From Onchidella celtica (taxonomy: Eukaryota; Mollusca; Gastropoda; Systellommatophora; Onchidiidae): 64,000 nucleotides of DNA. The stretch covers positions 34,298,084 through 34,362,083 of the forward strand of contig OZ007570.1 of the NCBI GenBank assembly GCA_963931925.1, in the 5' to 3' direction. The position numbers were made by a program, and so were the translations under genes. Shown here piece after piece: positions 22,383 through 34,175 of the stretch (positions are counted from its first letter, which is position 1; the number at the start of each line of letters is the position of its first letter). The notes beneath the pieces are model-generated. The model saw nothing but the letters and a program-made list of their open reading frames with translations, ran no database searches and was not told the origin of the DNA.

Positions 22383-23571
22383 TGTCACGAGTGGAGTGAG
22401 CGGGATTCAAGGATTACGGGGGCATGGAAGTGAGGGATTGACTCACGGGATAGTGAGGCTGCTCACCTATATTGACTTCTTTTAGTTAACGTTAAAGCGT
22501 GAAATGTTGTGAGTTGGGGGGTCGGCATGAGGCGAGAGCGCTGTAGTGACAATCACTGCAAGTTAAGGAGTCCCAGGGGACAGACGTGAGATCAGAGGCA
22601 GTCGGGAGATTGTTGTGTGTTTTCCAGTGATGACTGGTAGGTTGAACTATGATTTATAATTATGATGATTGATGTATTATATTCGCCTATGACCATGATG
22701 TAAATAAGTATATTTGAGGAATGTGGAAGTCAGTGATTACTGTGTATAGAAATGTGCGCCATGAGCGATAGATGTCAGTTAGGTTCATGGATTCGTAGCG
22801 AGAGTGAGTGCTGTGTGGTACGGTGGAGGTGTGTTACCGTAAGATGTGTGGTGAGTGAAAGGTGGACTATTGTGTGTACGCTTCATGGTTTGTAATGAGG
22901 GGTGAAGTGGTTAGAAATGGTATGGTATTATACCAATGTAATGTTCTTCTTGTAGGTGCCGGGGTCGGGCCGAGAAGCCACCCGCGGTGAGCGAGCAGCA
23001 CAGGGGATAGGCCAGCATAGGGCCGAAGGCTACGCATAGGCCAGTGGAGTGAAGCTGTCGAGCAGGACAGGAGGAACGCATGAGTCGTGGTAGTCTGGCC
23101 ACAGACAGGGATGTGTATAGAAATGTTAATGTGGTCTTAAGATGTATTACATGTCATATTAATATACTGTGCCATTGAGATACTAATGTGAATTGAACTA
23201 TTAACGTGCTATGGACATGTTGAGGTGCTATTGGAAGGCTAAGGTGTTATTGCCATAGGGAGGTGCTATTGAGAGACTGCGGTGCGAGAGAAATACTAAA
23301 TGTGTTTAGACATTGAATGGAGAGGCTGAAGCCGAAGTGCCTTTAAAAGTAACTACCGGGTTGTGGACCCGAGGAAGAGTGCTTGAGGGAAGAAGGCCGT
23401 TGGAAGGCAGTTAATTGAGTAATATAATGTATGTAATTGCGTCTTTATCTTTATCTTTATGTTTAATAAATGTGTGAGTCTGATGGGTTGTTCTGTTAAG
23501 TGTTATACGTGTTCGTTCGTGATTGTTGTCCTGTTATAATTATTACATCTCCCAGTCTGGGATTTGTGACA
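22383..23571 (+). repeat. 3' LTR
   Basis: It is 1189 bp, about 99% identical to the 5' LTR by eye, with AATAAA at 23465-23470. The differences are point substitutions such as GTGAACG/GTGAGCG near the start. Confidence 0.95.
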
Positions 23572-24152
23572 CCGAATTCAGTTGGTGTTTGGTCCATATG
23601 ACTCCAAGAGAAATAACATAACTTTTATTATTACATGTGCACTTCAACTTTAAAGCGCCGATGCTTTGTATACAAACAGGCACACAAAAAATAACACAGC
23701 CGTCAAATCTGATTGGATAAGTGTTAGCCAATGAATTAATGACAGCAGTTCGAAATGTTGACAGCAGGAAGCCTGTTAAGAATAGATTTAATTCATAAAT
23801 GTTTCCACTGACTAAATTTTTGTGAGAGAGCAGTGAGTAATTTTTACAAACGTAATTATTGTGCGAGCCAGCATAACTTCGTCTCGTAAACAATTTGTTT
23901 TGAACCGTTTTTTTTTTATAATAGATAGACAGAAGGTGTGGGGAAGGATAGACGGACAGCACTTTTTATATCTCGTGTTTTGAACTAGGTTTTGTAGAGA
24001 GGGAAGGGGTGAGTAGGAATTAAATGTTATTGAGACTTCTGTTGACGTACAGAAAATACCGTGATCCAGAGTAAAAGCTCGGGGTTTTGAACATGTTAAG
24101 AATTTATTGCTATAAAATTACATTATATTGTATTGAGTGATTCGACCTTTGA

Positions 24153-24992
24153 TGTCGACCCAAGGTCGTTGCGTAGGGCTGTTACTTAAAATAACTCAGT
24201 TCGGCAGCTGAGCTAGAAGTGGTTGCACCAATCACAATCCAGGAATTAGACGGTAAGCTGCAGATGCAGTCCAGTATTTAAGGCCATACAGAACTTAGTT
24301 CTGGGCCACATGTAGACAATCCATTTACGAGGTGGTCGGCGATAGTCCTCAGCCAGATGAGAGACATAGAGACGCAGTTGAGCAGTCCATTGTGAGGAGC
24401 CTGATCTAAAGCTCCAGAGCCTAAGCTACTTGGTTTGATATAAACCCACAGCGTTTACATCCAGCGCTCTCACTCCCAGTGAGGGCCTCATGGTGAGAGT
24501 CCATACTAATTTGTAAGGATGAAAGTGAACCGTTCTACTTACTTTTGAAGACAGTTTCAGAGCTACCGCCAGACAACGCATGGTTGTACAAGCATTCTCC
24601 ATGGCGTGTCTAGAGGAAATGTCCATATCATAACATGTCTCATTGAATTAATAGAATTTAAACTGTTATATCCGTCGCCACGTGCGCGGATTCTATTTGG
24701 CATATAACTCATATGACCTGCAAGTAGTTAGATTGAATACGTTAGTCTTTATAGAAAGCTGTAGTTTCATTAGTTAGATTCAGTTGCCTTTGAATTGATA
24801 TTTATATTTATAATTATATTTGTTACATTAATTCCTGTAATTAAACTGCCCTACAGTTCTGCTAAAAATCAAAGCAATTGATTTATTTAGTTTTTAGAGT
24901 GCAAGTATTTTTTTTTGTGTGTTCGTCGATTGTGGGAGCGGACCTCGAAAGAGTGTCAGTCGAAATATCCCCATCTAACCCACATCGCGACA
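24153..24992. repeat. Possible solo LTR (TGTCG...CGACA)
   Basis: The stretch begins TGTCGACCC and ends CATCGCGACA, giving TGTCG/CGACA inverted ends as in many gypsy LTRs. A TATTTAAGG TATA-like box lies near 24276. The flanking 5 bp (TTTGA, AAGCC) do not form a target duplication and no partner LTR is seen, so the call is weak. Confidence 0.3.
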
Positions 24993-26479
24993 AAGCCAGT
25001 TTTTGAAGGTAGAGAGACCTAGATTGTGCAGACATTTTCTTACTCACAGCTACAGTTGGTTAACTTCATCTGTGCCAGACCTGGTAATAGCTATATGTTA
25101 CTTATGTCGGTGAAATGTTACATTAAAATACATATTGTGTTTGGGTTTCTTGTACCATTACTAGGCGCTTGCATCATTTTCATAAAAATATGTGCCAATG
25201 ACCTTTACTCTTTTCTATTAAAATGCTGAATGGAAGATTTTGTGACTTCACGTGCCACATAACGCCTATGCTCAGTGGTAGTCAAAAACATTGAAAGTCG
25301 GACTACCCAGATCTTCAATGTTGAGACACAATGTGCCATGTAATTTTTGGTTCATGAAAACAGTCAAGTGCATTCAATGACATAATATTTTAAAAAGAAC
25401 TCCACAGAATTGTGTCGAAACAAGGCTTGGAATGTGACAATGAAAATGGAAGTCGCAAAGCTCCGAATTTGAAATAAACAACAAATAACTACACAATAAT
25501 TGTGAATTTTAAAAGAATTGAAATTGCGCAAACATGCATTCCTGAATCCATCTCGATGGCCTACGTAACTTAGTCCATAATTATAATTGTTTCCTTTTCC
25601 TATTTTTATCATCATCTCAGAGATTAATACCTCGCTATGCTGCAAGACTCCTGTAACTGACATTTCGAAAATTTTACAGGAGAGCCAAAAAACTGATTTT
25701 CTTTGGCTTATGCAATATTGTAAAGACAATGAACTTGATTACATGTATTGCAATATCGTTATTTATAAGAATTCAGCTACGGGCTTTTGACACCAGGTGC
25801 GCTATTGATTTTCAGACCAAAAGAATTAAAAAAGTGATTTTGGCCAAAAATGTTAGTTACAGGAGTCTTGCACCATAGCGGCGAATAGCAAATTTTTCGT
25901 TTCTAATTCCTCGAATGGGAACTGTTTGTCTGAGGACAACATGATCCTGACGAAAGGCCCGAAGGTAATTGTACTGGTTGTATGTGGTCTCCTTGCTGGT
26001 AAGTATCTATGTTTATGTAAATAACAGCGAGTGGCAAAACTTACATTCAGAACTCCGAGACAACCTAGAAAAATGCGGATTTTCACCTAAATTCATCATA
26101 AACAAAGTTGAAGCTTCAGGGTCCCAACACTTCCTAAAGTTTAGGCCCACATTTTTCCGCGCCATATCTGATTATCAAACAGTCCTACCTTTTTCTGTCT
26201 GCATTTGTTGTTTTTTTCTTCTTTTTTTATGTAAATCGTTCTCCCGGTGTAATTTTTCGGTAATTTGGGGTTACTTTCTTGTGAAACAATTATTACGATG
26301 TATAAAACATTGTCAATCAAGAAGCCATTTCAACCAGTTTTTGGGTTTGTTTGTTTTCCTTGTACTTTTTGGTCTATTCTCCTTGCAATTGATGATGTAA
26401 AGGATTAACCTGATTTTACACACACATTATAATGTGATATTGTAGGGAGTACAGCTCGGGGAAGATAATCTATCTCACA

Positions 26480-26610
26480 ATGTTAAGCTTTGGCCATCAC
26501 ATAATTTGACCAGTGCCAGGTCTAGACTATCAGATAGTCTGACTATTTCACGCTAGACCTTCACATAATCTGACAGACCCAAGCACAGACCATCACATAA
26601 CCTGACGGCG
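26480..26610. repeat. Degenerate tandem repeat in lectin intron 1
   Basis: Units with CATCACATAA, CTGAC and GGTCTAGAC resemble the reverse complement of 5985-6220 in the paralogue's intron 1. Confidence 0.5.
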
Positions 26611-26703
26611 TGCCTACTCTAAAAAAAAAACAAAAAAACTAGTTTTACTTTAAAACTATTGTCTTTAATATATCAGACAGTACCTGAAAGCCGCCTTTGT
26701 ACA

Positions 26704-26777
<74 letters not shown>

Positions 26778-26792
26778 TTATCTATCTATCTA

Positions 26793-26823
<31 letters not shown>

Positions 26824-26834
26824 GCCTGCCTGCC

Positions 26835-26884
<50 letters not shown>

Positions 26885-26927
26885 TCCATCCATCCATCCA
26901 TCCATCCATCCATCCATCCATCCATCC

Positions 26928-26964
<37 letters not shown>

Positions 26965-27010
26965 CCTATCGATCGATCGATCGATCGATCGATCTGTCTA
27001 TCTATCTAGC
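26704..27010. repeat. Compound tetranucleotide microsatellite, about 305 bp
   Basis: Successive blocks of (CTAT)n, (CTGT)n with some CTGC, (CTAT)n, (CATC)n, (CTAT)n and (GATC)n. The open frames that read as SIYLSIYL across it are artefacts. It ends about 90 bp upstream of lectin exon 2. Confidence 0.97.
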
Positions 27011-28234
27011 TATCACAATCGCACAGAAGACGCGTATATTATATTTGATAAATATTAAATTTAATCACATACAATTATGTCCCCAATATGTCTTCCAGAT
27101 ATGGTCTACACGAAGTGTCCGGATTCATGGATTTTGCACCGTGGGTACTGTTACAGCTTTTCAAAGGCACAACTACCATGGGCTCAGGCAATTGTAGGTT
27201 GTCCCAAGACACCGTATACCAAGGCGGTGCCATCGATCGTTCAATACAAAGCCAAAAGGTTAGCCGCGTGCGTCCTCTGCTAAACTCACCGGGTGTGTAT
27301 CAAGTGCCGAATCACGGAATGGCTAATAATTATGAGATTTAATAATGTCATGAAGTAAACCTTGACATGTTCATCGTTTCATCGGAGACACAGCGTACCG
27401 AGACGGTTCAGTTCGTCAAATTTCGTCCGTCGACGCGCGCGTATTATCCATGTCAACATTTCGCATCACACCCCTTCATAACATGAACGAAAACGACTTG
27501 TACCACAGAGCTCTGTGAGTAATACTCATTGTTTATACGCGCGCACGTTGTGGACATATGGTGAAAGAAAAAATGTTTCGTGTCGGTAAAACTTGATATT
27601 TTCATCGTTTCATCGAAATGAGCTTAAGAGGCTGTACCAAGACCTTAAGAACTGTGCAATATAATATCTATGATGAATAATTAAAGTGAATGAATGAGTA
27701 TAAAGTTCAAACATTGAATGAAGTTCTCAGAGACATCAGACCAGAGAGGACATGTACAAATATCTAAGCTGAAAAAGGGTAGAGATAACCATGGCGGCCG
27801 GACACGAGTAATGGAGGAGGAAAGGAGATCAAATAGGTGATTAGAAAAACACCGGCAGTATTCTGATGATAATGACAGCTGATGAATAATATCATTCATC
27901 TTGCAGCTTCTTCACCTTCCCAACTTTCTTTCCTGAAATCTTCTGATAGGCCTATTGGGCGCCACCATTCCTTGGGCTCATCTCATGGTGCAGTTCAGTT
28001 ATCATTATATCATGGCTTCGCACTTAAAAAATTTTTTTTTTATAATGACTCAGCTTCAACAGCCTAATGATAAACAGGTACATGACATGAATGCTCAGTT
28101 AAGTAAGGTTGCATGTAGTCTGACAGTTAATTCATAGAATTGACCGGTTAATTATAAGATATTCCATTACTTTCGTTTCATTCCTAACCTGGATGGGCCC
28201 AGAGTATTATTTAAGGAAACCAGATGTTCCAATT

Positions 28235-28545
28235 GCCGACTCGTTCTCTCTGTATCTCTCTCCTTCTTTCCCTCTCTCCCTCTCTCCCCCCTCTCCTCTC
28301 TCTCTCTCTCTCCCCTGCTCTCTCTCTTTCTCCCCCTCTCTCCCTCTCTACCTCTGTGTCTCTTTCCCCTCTCTCTCTCCCTCTCTACCTCTGTGTCTCT
28401 TTCCCCTCTCTCTCTCCACTCTCTCTCCCCCTCTCTGTCTCCCCATCTCTCTCCCCCTCTTTTTTCTCTTTCTACTCCTCTGTCTCTCCCCTCTGTCTCT
28501 GTCTGTCTCTCTGTCTCTCCCCCCCCCCCCGGCCTCTCTCTCATG
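28235..28545. repeat. CT-rich low-complexity block
   Basis: About 300 bp of CTCT/CCCTCT sequence with two near-identical 43-bp subunits around CTACCTCTGTGTCTCTTTCC (28348 and 28385), ending in a C-run near 28519-28530. It lies in intron 2 of the plus-strand lectin gene. Confidence 0.9.
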
Positions 28546-29254
28546 TGAAACCGAGATTGACATTAGGCTTATTCCATTCTAGCTAGCTGCCTTCTACGTT
28601 GCATCGGTTTCATGGTTCTTGCTTTTGTCGTAGCTGCATAACCCATTCGAAATTAATAATTTAATTTGAATGTGCCTTTCTTTCTTTCTCACTCGAATAT
28701 TTGATTTCCTAAATATGTTATTGTAACATAACATGTCATTTATTCCCTAAAAAACCTAAGAAGTAAGAGGACTGGACTATTTTACTTCCCTTCCGTGCAT
28801 TTGATTCGTGAACAACATTGACGTCTCAGCCCTTTCTTTCTCGCTGAATGAATATTTTCGAAAATTGTATCCATGTCCATGACTTGTTGAGCAACAAAAA
28901 CTGTTTGAAACTTAAAACCACCTGTAAATATAATGATCCCGTCGATCAACATGATGGCAGCATGTCTTTTTTAAAATGTTGATATTCACCCGGCCATTTT
29001 TAGAACTTTCGGCTGGGAGGACGGAAGTGCTTGAATTGCATCGTTTTGTTATACCGTGTCTTGGGGTTTTCTATGTCGGGTGTTGGCAAGTCTTAATAGG
29101 GAAAAAACAACTTCTCGGTGAGTAGAATAGCACACAGAAAATGTAATGACAGTGATCATTATTATTGTATCAAATCAACCTTACTGAATAAGGGATGCAA
29201 CAGAAAAAACTATGAATTAGTAGAATGGTAGAACCATGGCAATGGTATGGAGAT

Positions 29255-30560
29255 TGTCACGAGTGGAGTGATCGAGATTCAAGGATTACGGGGGCATGGA
29301 AGTGTAGGATTGACTCACGGGATAGTGAGGCTGCTCACCTGTATTGACTTCTGTTAGTTAACGTTAAAGCGTGCATGTTGTGAGTGAAGTTGAGGCGTAG
29401 TAGAGGCAAAATCTGAATAGTCAGATCACTGCAAGTTAAGGAGTCCAAGGGGACAGACGTGAGATCAGAGGCAGTCGGGAGATTGTGTGTTTTCCAATGA
29501 TGACTGGTAGGTTGAACTGTGATTTATAATTGTGATGATTGATGTACTAGATTCTCCTATGACCATGATGTAAATAAGTTATATGTGAGGAATGTGAAAG
29601 TTATTGATTACTGTGTATAGAGATGTGCGCAATGAGCGATAGATGTAAGTTAGGATCATGGATTCGTAGCGAGTCTGAGTACGGTGTGACACGATGGAGG
29701 TGTGTTACCGTAAGATGTGTGGTGAGTGAAATGTGGACTATTGTGAGTACGCTGGATGGTTCGTAATGAGTGGTGAAGTGGATAGTAATTGTGTGGTGTA
29801 TTACAGATGTAATGTTATTCTTATAGGTGCCGGGGTCGGGCAGAGAAGCCACCCGCGGTGAGCGGCCTTGTGCCGGGGTCGGGCAGAGAAGCCACCCGCG
29901 GTGAGCGGATTTGTGCCGGGGTCGGGTAGAGAAGCCACCCGCGGTGAGCGGACTTGTGCCGGGGTCGGGCAGAGAAGCCACCCGCGGTGAGCGGACTTGT
30001 GCCGGGGTTGGGCAGAAGGCTACCCACAGGCGCCTGAGTGAAGCTGTCGCGCCGGACAGCGGGAGCACATGAGTCGTGGCAGTCTGACCACAGACAGGGA
30101 CGTTGTCATTGTCCTTATTGCTATTCAAATGTTAATGTGCTATTACGATGTTAATGTGCTATTAAGATGTTAATGTGCCATTGAGAATATAACGTGCTAT
30201 TGAAATATTAATGTGCTGTTAAGACCTCGAGGGGAGATTGAGATACGGAGATTAGGTTGAGCAGGCGCCAATAAGAGAGGCTAGCAAGTAATATATAGAT
30301 CTATATAGATGTGAGGCTGAGGCCAGAGCATATTTTAGAAAGTATTATCGGGTTGTGGACCCGTAGAGGAATGAATGTCGGGAGTGCTGACCATTGTATG
30401 GTATTTGAATTGAATAATGTAATGCACGTATCTCTTTATTTTTATGTATGTATAATAAATGTGTGAGTCTGTTTGGTTGTTCTGTTAAGTGTTATACTTG
30501 TTCGTTCGTGATTGTTGTCCTGTCTTAATTATTACATTTCCCAGTCTGGGATTTGTGACA
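29255..30560 (+). repeat. Solo LTR of the 15.9-23.6 kb element family, with target duplication
   Basis: 1306 bp starting TGTCACGAGTGG and ending TTTGTGACA, homologous along its length to the LTRs at 15903 and 22383 but more diverged and longer. It is flanked by GAGAT on both sides (29250-29254 and 30561-30565), a 5-bp target duplication. AATAAA is at 30454-30459. No internal sequence remains, so it arose by LTR-LTR recombination. It lies in intron 2 of the plus-strand lectin gene and ends 184 bp before exon 3. Confidence 0.93.
29827..30013. repeat. 43-bp tandem repeat inside the solo LTR
   Basis: The unit GTGCCGGGGTCGGGCAGAGA... starts at 29827, 29870, 29913, 29956 and 29999 (the last is partial). 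The two LTRs of the full element have only one copy, so the array expanded in this lineage. Confidence 0.95.
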
Positions 30561-30999
30561 GAGATATGATTTCCTTTGTCCGTATGAAATTCTATATCAA
30601 GTTCAGTAATAAGCTGCATAACCTCTTACAGATGGAAATAGCTAACCCAGAGCTAAGGCGTAAAATTTCATTTTGTGTTTTATTAGACTTCTGTACATTC
30701 TATTATGTCCAGAGAGTTAGAGCTTTACCACTTTACCAATGCAGGCTATGTGTCGAGCATACAAAGGACTTTAGCTGAGCCAATAGAACGCAGTCTTGAC
30801 AGGTGGCTGAGACACAATGCTCAACAACGGAAAAGTAAGATTTCAATGTATCTAATAACAGGTCAAATAAAAAAAAATAGTTCCATAAGGTTTAGTCTGA
30901 AATATGAGTGGGTGGAAAATTTCAAACAAATTTCAAAGACAGTGTCCCAGAATGTCGATGTTCCGCTCATGGTATAAGCACCCCCTCACCCCCCCCCCC

Positions 31000-32640
31000 C
31001 AACACCTCTCAGTATTTTCTCATTTGAGCTTTGAAAATTACGTCATTGTTTATGTTTGAGTATTTGTTGGTGTCATGCTGGAGTCCGTGAACTCCAAATG
31101 CCGACGTTTTCCCATCTCATTCTTTATTATATCCAGCCCCCTTGCCCTGGGTGACTGAGATACGCATTCCTCACTTGATGAAAGGGCGAGAAATGCATCA
31201 AGCTCTACGCCCTTGAAAGGCAGTAAAATATAAATTGTACCTTGAAGCCCAGTGTCAGGTGGATTCTCCAAAAATCGGTTAGATAAACAAACAGACAAAC
31301 AGGCAGACAGACATGCACCCCACCCCTCCTTCCCCCCCCCCCCCCCCCGCTCCCGGAAATAGATATAAACTCATGCTCTGTTAACCACATTTTGGCTACT
31401 CAGGGTCAGCTTTCCAGTGTCTCTAGTAGATTTACCCGACATACATCCCGTGGGTCCGAACAGGTTCCGGCCAACTTAACGAGCCACTTCTGTTTCTCGA
31501 GCATGGTGTATGTGTATGTTTTTGTTGTTGTTTTTTAATTAGCACGACAAAGTAGACGCCGTTCCATTTGGATATCTCTACTGTCTCTGGCGTAGTTCTA
31601 GGGATAATAATTAGGCTTTGCCACAAATGTCTGTATTATTCTTATTTCACAAACTCCCAACTCGAGTTCATCTCTCTCAAATATGGCCTGGAAGTGCAAA
31701 ATAATTCATTATATCGAACAAGGAAGCTTTGCAGTTATATAACAATGTTTTCAAGAAACCTGACACGGACCATTGCTTCAGAATACTTAACCGTGCTTTT
31801 GGGATTGACAGGAAACTTTCAGAAGTGGATTAAAGATAGCGATACGCATGCCAAAAAAGTTATCTGGAAGAAGATCCAAACTGTATCATTTTTTCAACGT
31901 CGTTATGCATTTGGTAATTTTGAATTCTTTTAAAGGTCAATGACCGTTAACTCTTCGCAGCTGACAATGAAATAGAGTGAAAACAATGATATTTAAAGAA
32001 TGACTTCCGGATGCGTCATGGCCAGATTTCTGTTACGGTGATGATGTAATTGAACGCACTTTTTTCTTACCTTTCAATCACATTTTGTTTATTATAAGTT
32101 AACGTAATCTCTTTGTAATACATTATGCAATGAATGATGAGGCTACAATCTTTGATTCGGCCATTCTGTGCAGTAGCTGGCCACCACTAATATACAACGA
32201 AGCTTAAGTAACAGTAAAATACTTAAAATTTCTACGAGCATTTGGCGGCGAAAGATGCGACATGGACCCATGGTCGGATCCTGATGAAAAGGCGACTTTT
32301 TGGAGTGTGAAGTTCGACAGCGGCTGATTCAGGGAATCGGCATTACATCTTTAGACGAAAGTTTTGATATACAAATGTCCACCACATGAATTTGAAAATA
32401 GTTGATGTCCACTGATGGTGTCATTAGACGCAGTGCGATACGAACCAGCGAGTTTTTATCGTTGCACATGTTGTCAGCCAGCAAGTAGTCTTTAGGGTTT
32501 ATGCCTGGTGCAGATTCAGATTTTAGTTCCGTCTCTAATGACAATAGATACTGAAGTGTTTAGGTCTTTATTTTAGGAGGTTCGCTGTTCTTGGCATTTA
32601 CAGCTCACTTTTTCTTATTTTATTTTTCTTGTGTGGTAGG
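31000..32640. other. No gene seen; lectin intron 3
   Basis: Includes C-runs near 30987-31000 and 31328-31348. The 121-aa frame at 31568-31933 has no recognisable domain. Confidence 0.4.
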
Positions 32641-32644
32641 GATT

Positions 32645-32890
32645 AGTTTTTTTATTTAGAATTTTGCCCGGGCAGTGGCCTTGTACGGCCTGCTCTTCAC
32701 GAGTTCCAACTGTCAAGTATCTTTGACGTGCACAACGTGCACACGGGCCGTCCGAATTGTTCCTCCTTATTCGAAAAGACTAGGTGCTCGACCCTACCTA
32801 CCACAGCATCAAGGTCAGGAAAATATGAGCAAATCCCAAAATTCCAACGTGCCTACACCCGCTGGGATTCAAACCCGGTACTTTTGGCAT
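32645..32890. repeat. Interspersed SINE-like repeat, copy 2
   Basis: Homologous to 3660-3960. It ends in GGGATTCAAACCCGGTAC, resembling an inverted tRNA B box. C and A runs follow at about 33061-33080. Confidence 0.5.
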
Positions 32891-33189
32891 GAGATGCCAG
32901 CACTTTGCAACACCTCTGTCAGTGTCATTGTCCAGGACGAAAAAATACAGGAACTAAAAAAAAAAAAAAACGAAAATGTTGCAACAAAGCAAGCAACATG
33001 CAAACAAAAAGGCTGAACCAGGTCCTCCCCTTTTCCTATTGTTAAGTCTGATGCCAACTTACCCCCCCCCCCCAAAAAAAAACAAACAAACAACAACAAC
33101 AACAAAACAACAACCATGCTTTCTCAAGCTCATCTCAACCGTGTGACTGACCAGTAGGTAATGGGCATACATGGACATTGGTTTTCATG

Positions 33190-34175
33190 ATAAGATCTTG
33201 CTTTTTGATACTTTTACCTTCACTTTTTCCTTCTGCTTGTAACGGTGGGTGTCGCGGGGAGACATAATCGTCTGTCGGCAGCAAGGCGAGTGGCCTGGAG
33301 GAGAGACATCTTGTGATCTCTGAGGGTGTCTGCCACGGAGTCGCACCAGCGTCGTCTTGGTCTTCCTCTGGCTCTCCAGCCAGAGTATTTGGTGTTGTAT
33401 GAACGAAGGGCTGGTTGGTTTGGAGGCAACAGTGTAAGCTGTCCGAACCACTTGATCTTCTAATGTTCGACGTGTTGTAGGACTGGTGTTGCTCCTGCCA
33501 TGTCTCTTATGACTTCGTTTTTGATCTTGTCTCGTCTTGTCTTGTTCACCGCTCTTCTTAGACATTTCATTTCGCATGTGACCAGCTTCTTCTCAAGGGC
33601 TTTTGTCAGTGAACATGTCTGGCACCGGTATGTGAGTGTTGGTAAGAAAATGGTGTTGATGAGTTCCGCCTTACTGCACTTGGGGACTTGGGGAGCTTCA
33701 GGATAGGGCCTGTTGATAACTGACTGCATTGGCTTTCTGACATCTTTTCTATATTTCTCGATCTAGTTTGCCGTTATCTCTGAAAAAGCTGCCCAGGTGT
33801 ATGAATTCACTGGTTTGCTTCAGCTGGGATCCGTTGATGTTGATGTCCAGTTTGCCCGGTCTCCTGCTGACGGTCATGACCTCGGTCTTGCTGACACTAA
33901 TCTTCATGGCATACTTCTCGCAGCTTGCGTTGAGCTGGTCGGTATGCTCCTGTAGCTGTACCTTGTCGTTCTTCAGCATTGCCTGGTCGTCTGCAAACAT
34001 GAGTTCGTTGAGTGCCTCGGGGTCTGGGTTGGCCTCCTTTGTAATCTGGTCCATGTAGATCACGAAGAGCAGAGGGGAGAGATTGCAGCCCTGCCTGACT
34101 CCGAATGTTAACGGAAACCAATCAGATGTTCCACTGGCAGTGCGGACTGCGCTTCTGCTGTTGGCGTTGCTTTTT
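33190..34175 (-). mobile_element. RTE-like non-LTR retrotransposon, 3' part of RT
   Basis: On the minus strand the reading begins inside RT at about 34170 with GVRQGCNLSPLLF (near 34065-34110). It continues with the catalytic FADDQAML (near 33974-34000) and SVSKTEVM, then a LGSFFRDNGKLDREI block. Past a frame change come LPTLTYRCQTCSLT (about 33635), then the RARGRPRRRW tail typical of RTE-like elements (near 33350-33390). It is 5'-truncated: no endonuclease or RT fingers are present. At least two frame changes are seen, so it is a dead fragment, in intron 3 of the plus-strand lectin gene. Confidence 0.8.

Larger units (their letters stand above)
15903..23571 (+). mobile_element. Ty3/gypsy LTR retrotransposon with integrase before RNase H (Gmr1-like order)
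   Basis: Two 1189-bp LTRs (15903-17091 and 22383-23571) differ at about ten positions by eye. Both start TGTCAC and end GTGACA. Between them lie a primer-binding site, one long Gag-protease-integrase ORF, then the C-terminal part of RT plus RNase H, and a polypurine tract. Integrase stands before RT/RNase H, the reverse of ordinary gypsy elements. The RT fingers and palm, including the catalytic aspartates, are deleted, so this copy cannot transpose by itself. The 5-bp flanks (CTCTT left, CCGAA right) do not match, so no target duplication is seen. Confidence 0.92.

Noticed and set aside
26659-27197. Open frames of 116 and 166 aa reading SIYLSIYL
   Set aside because: Translation of a tetranucleotide microsatellite; the same pattern appears in more than one frame.
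28167-28586. Four overlapping frames of 71-129 aa rich in Ser/Leu/Pro or Arg/Glu
   Set aside because: Low-complexity CT repeat translated on both strands.
29601-30128. 175-aa minus-strand frame with repeats of RSPRVASLPDPGT type
   Set aside because: Product of the 43-bp tandem array inside the solo LTR.
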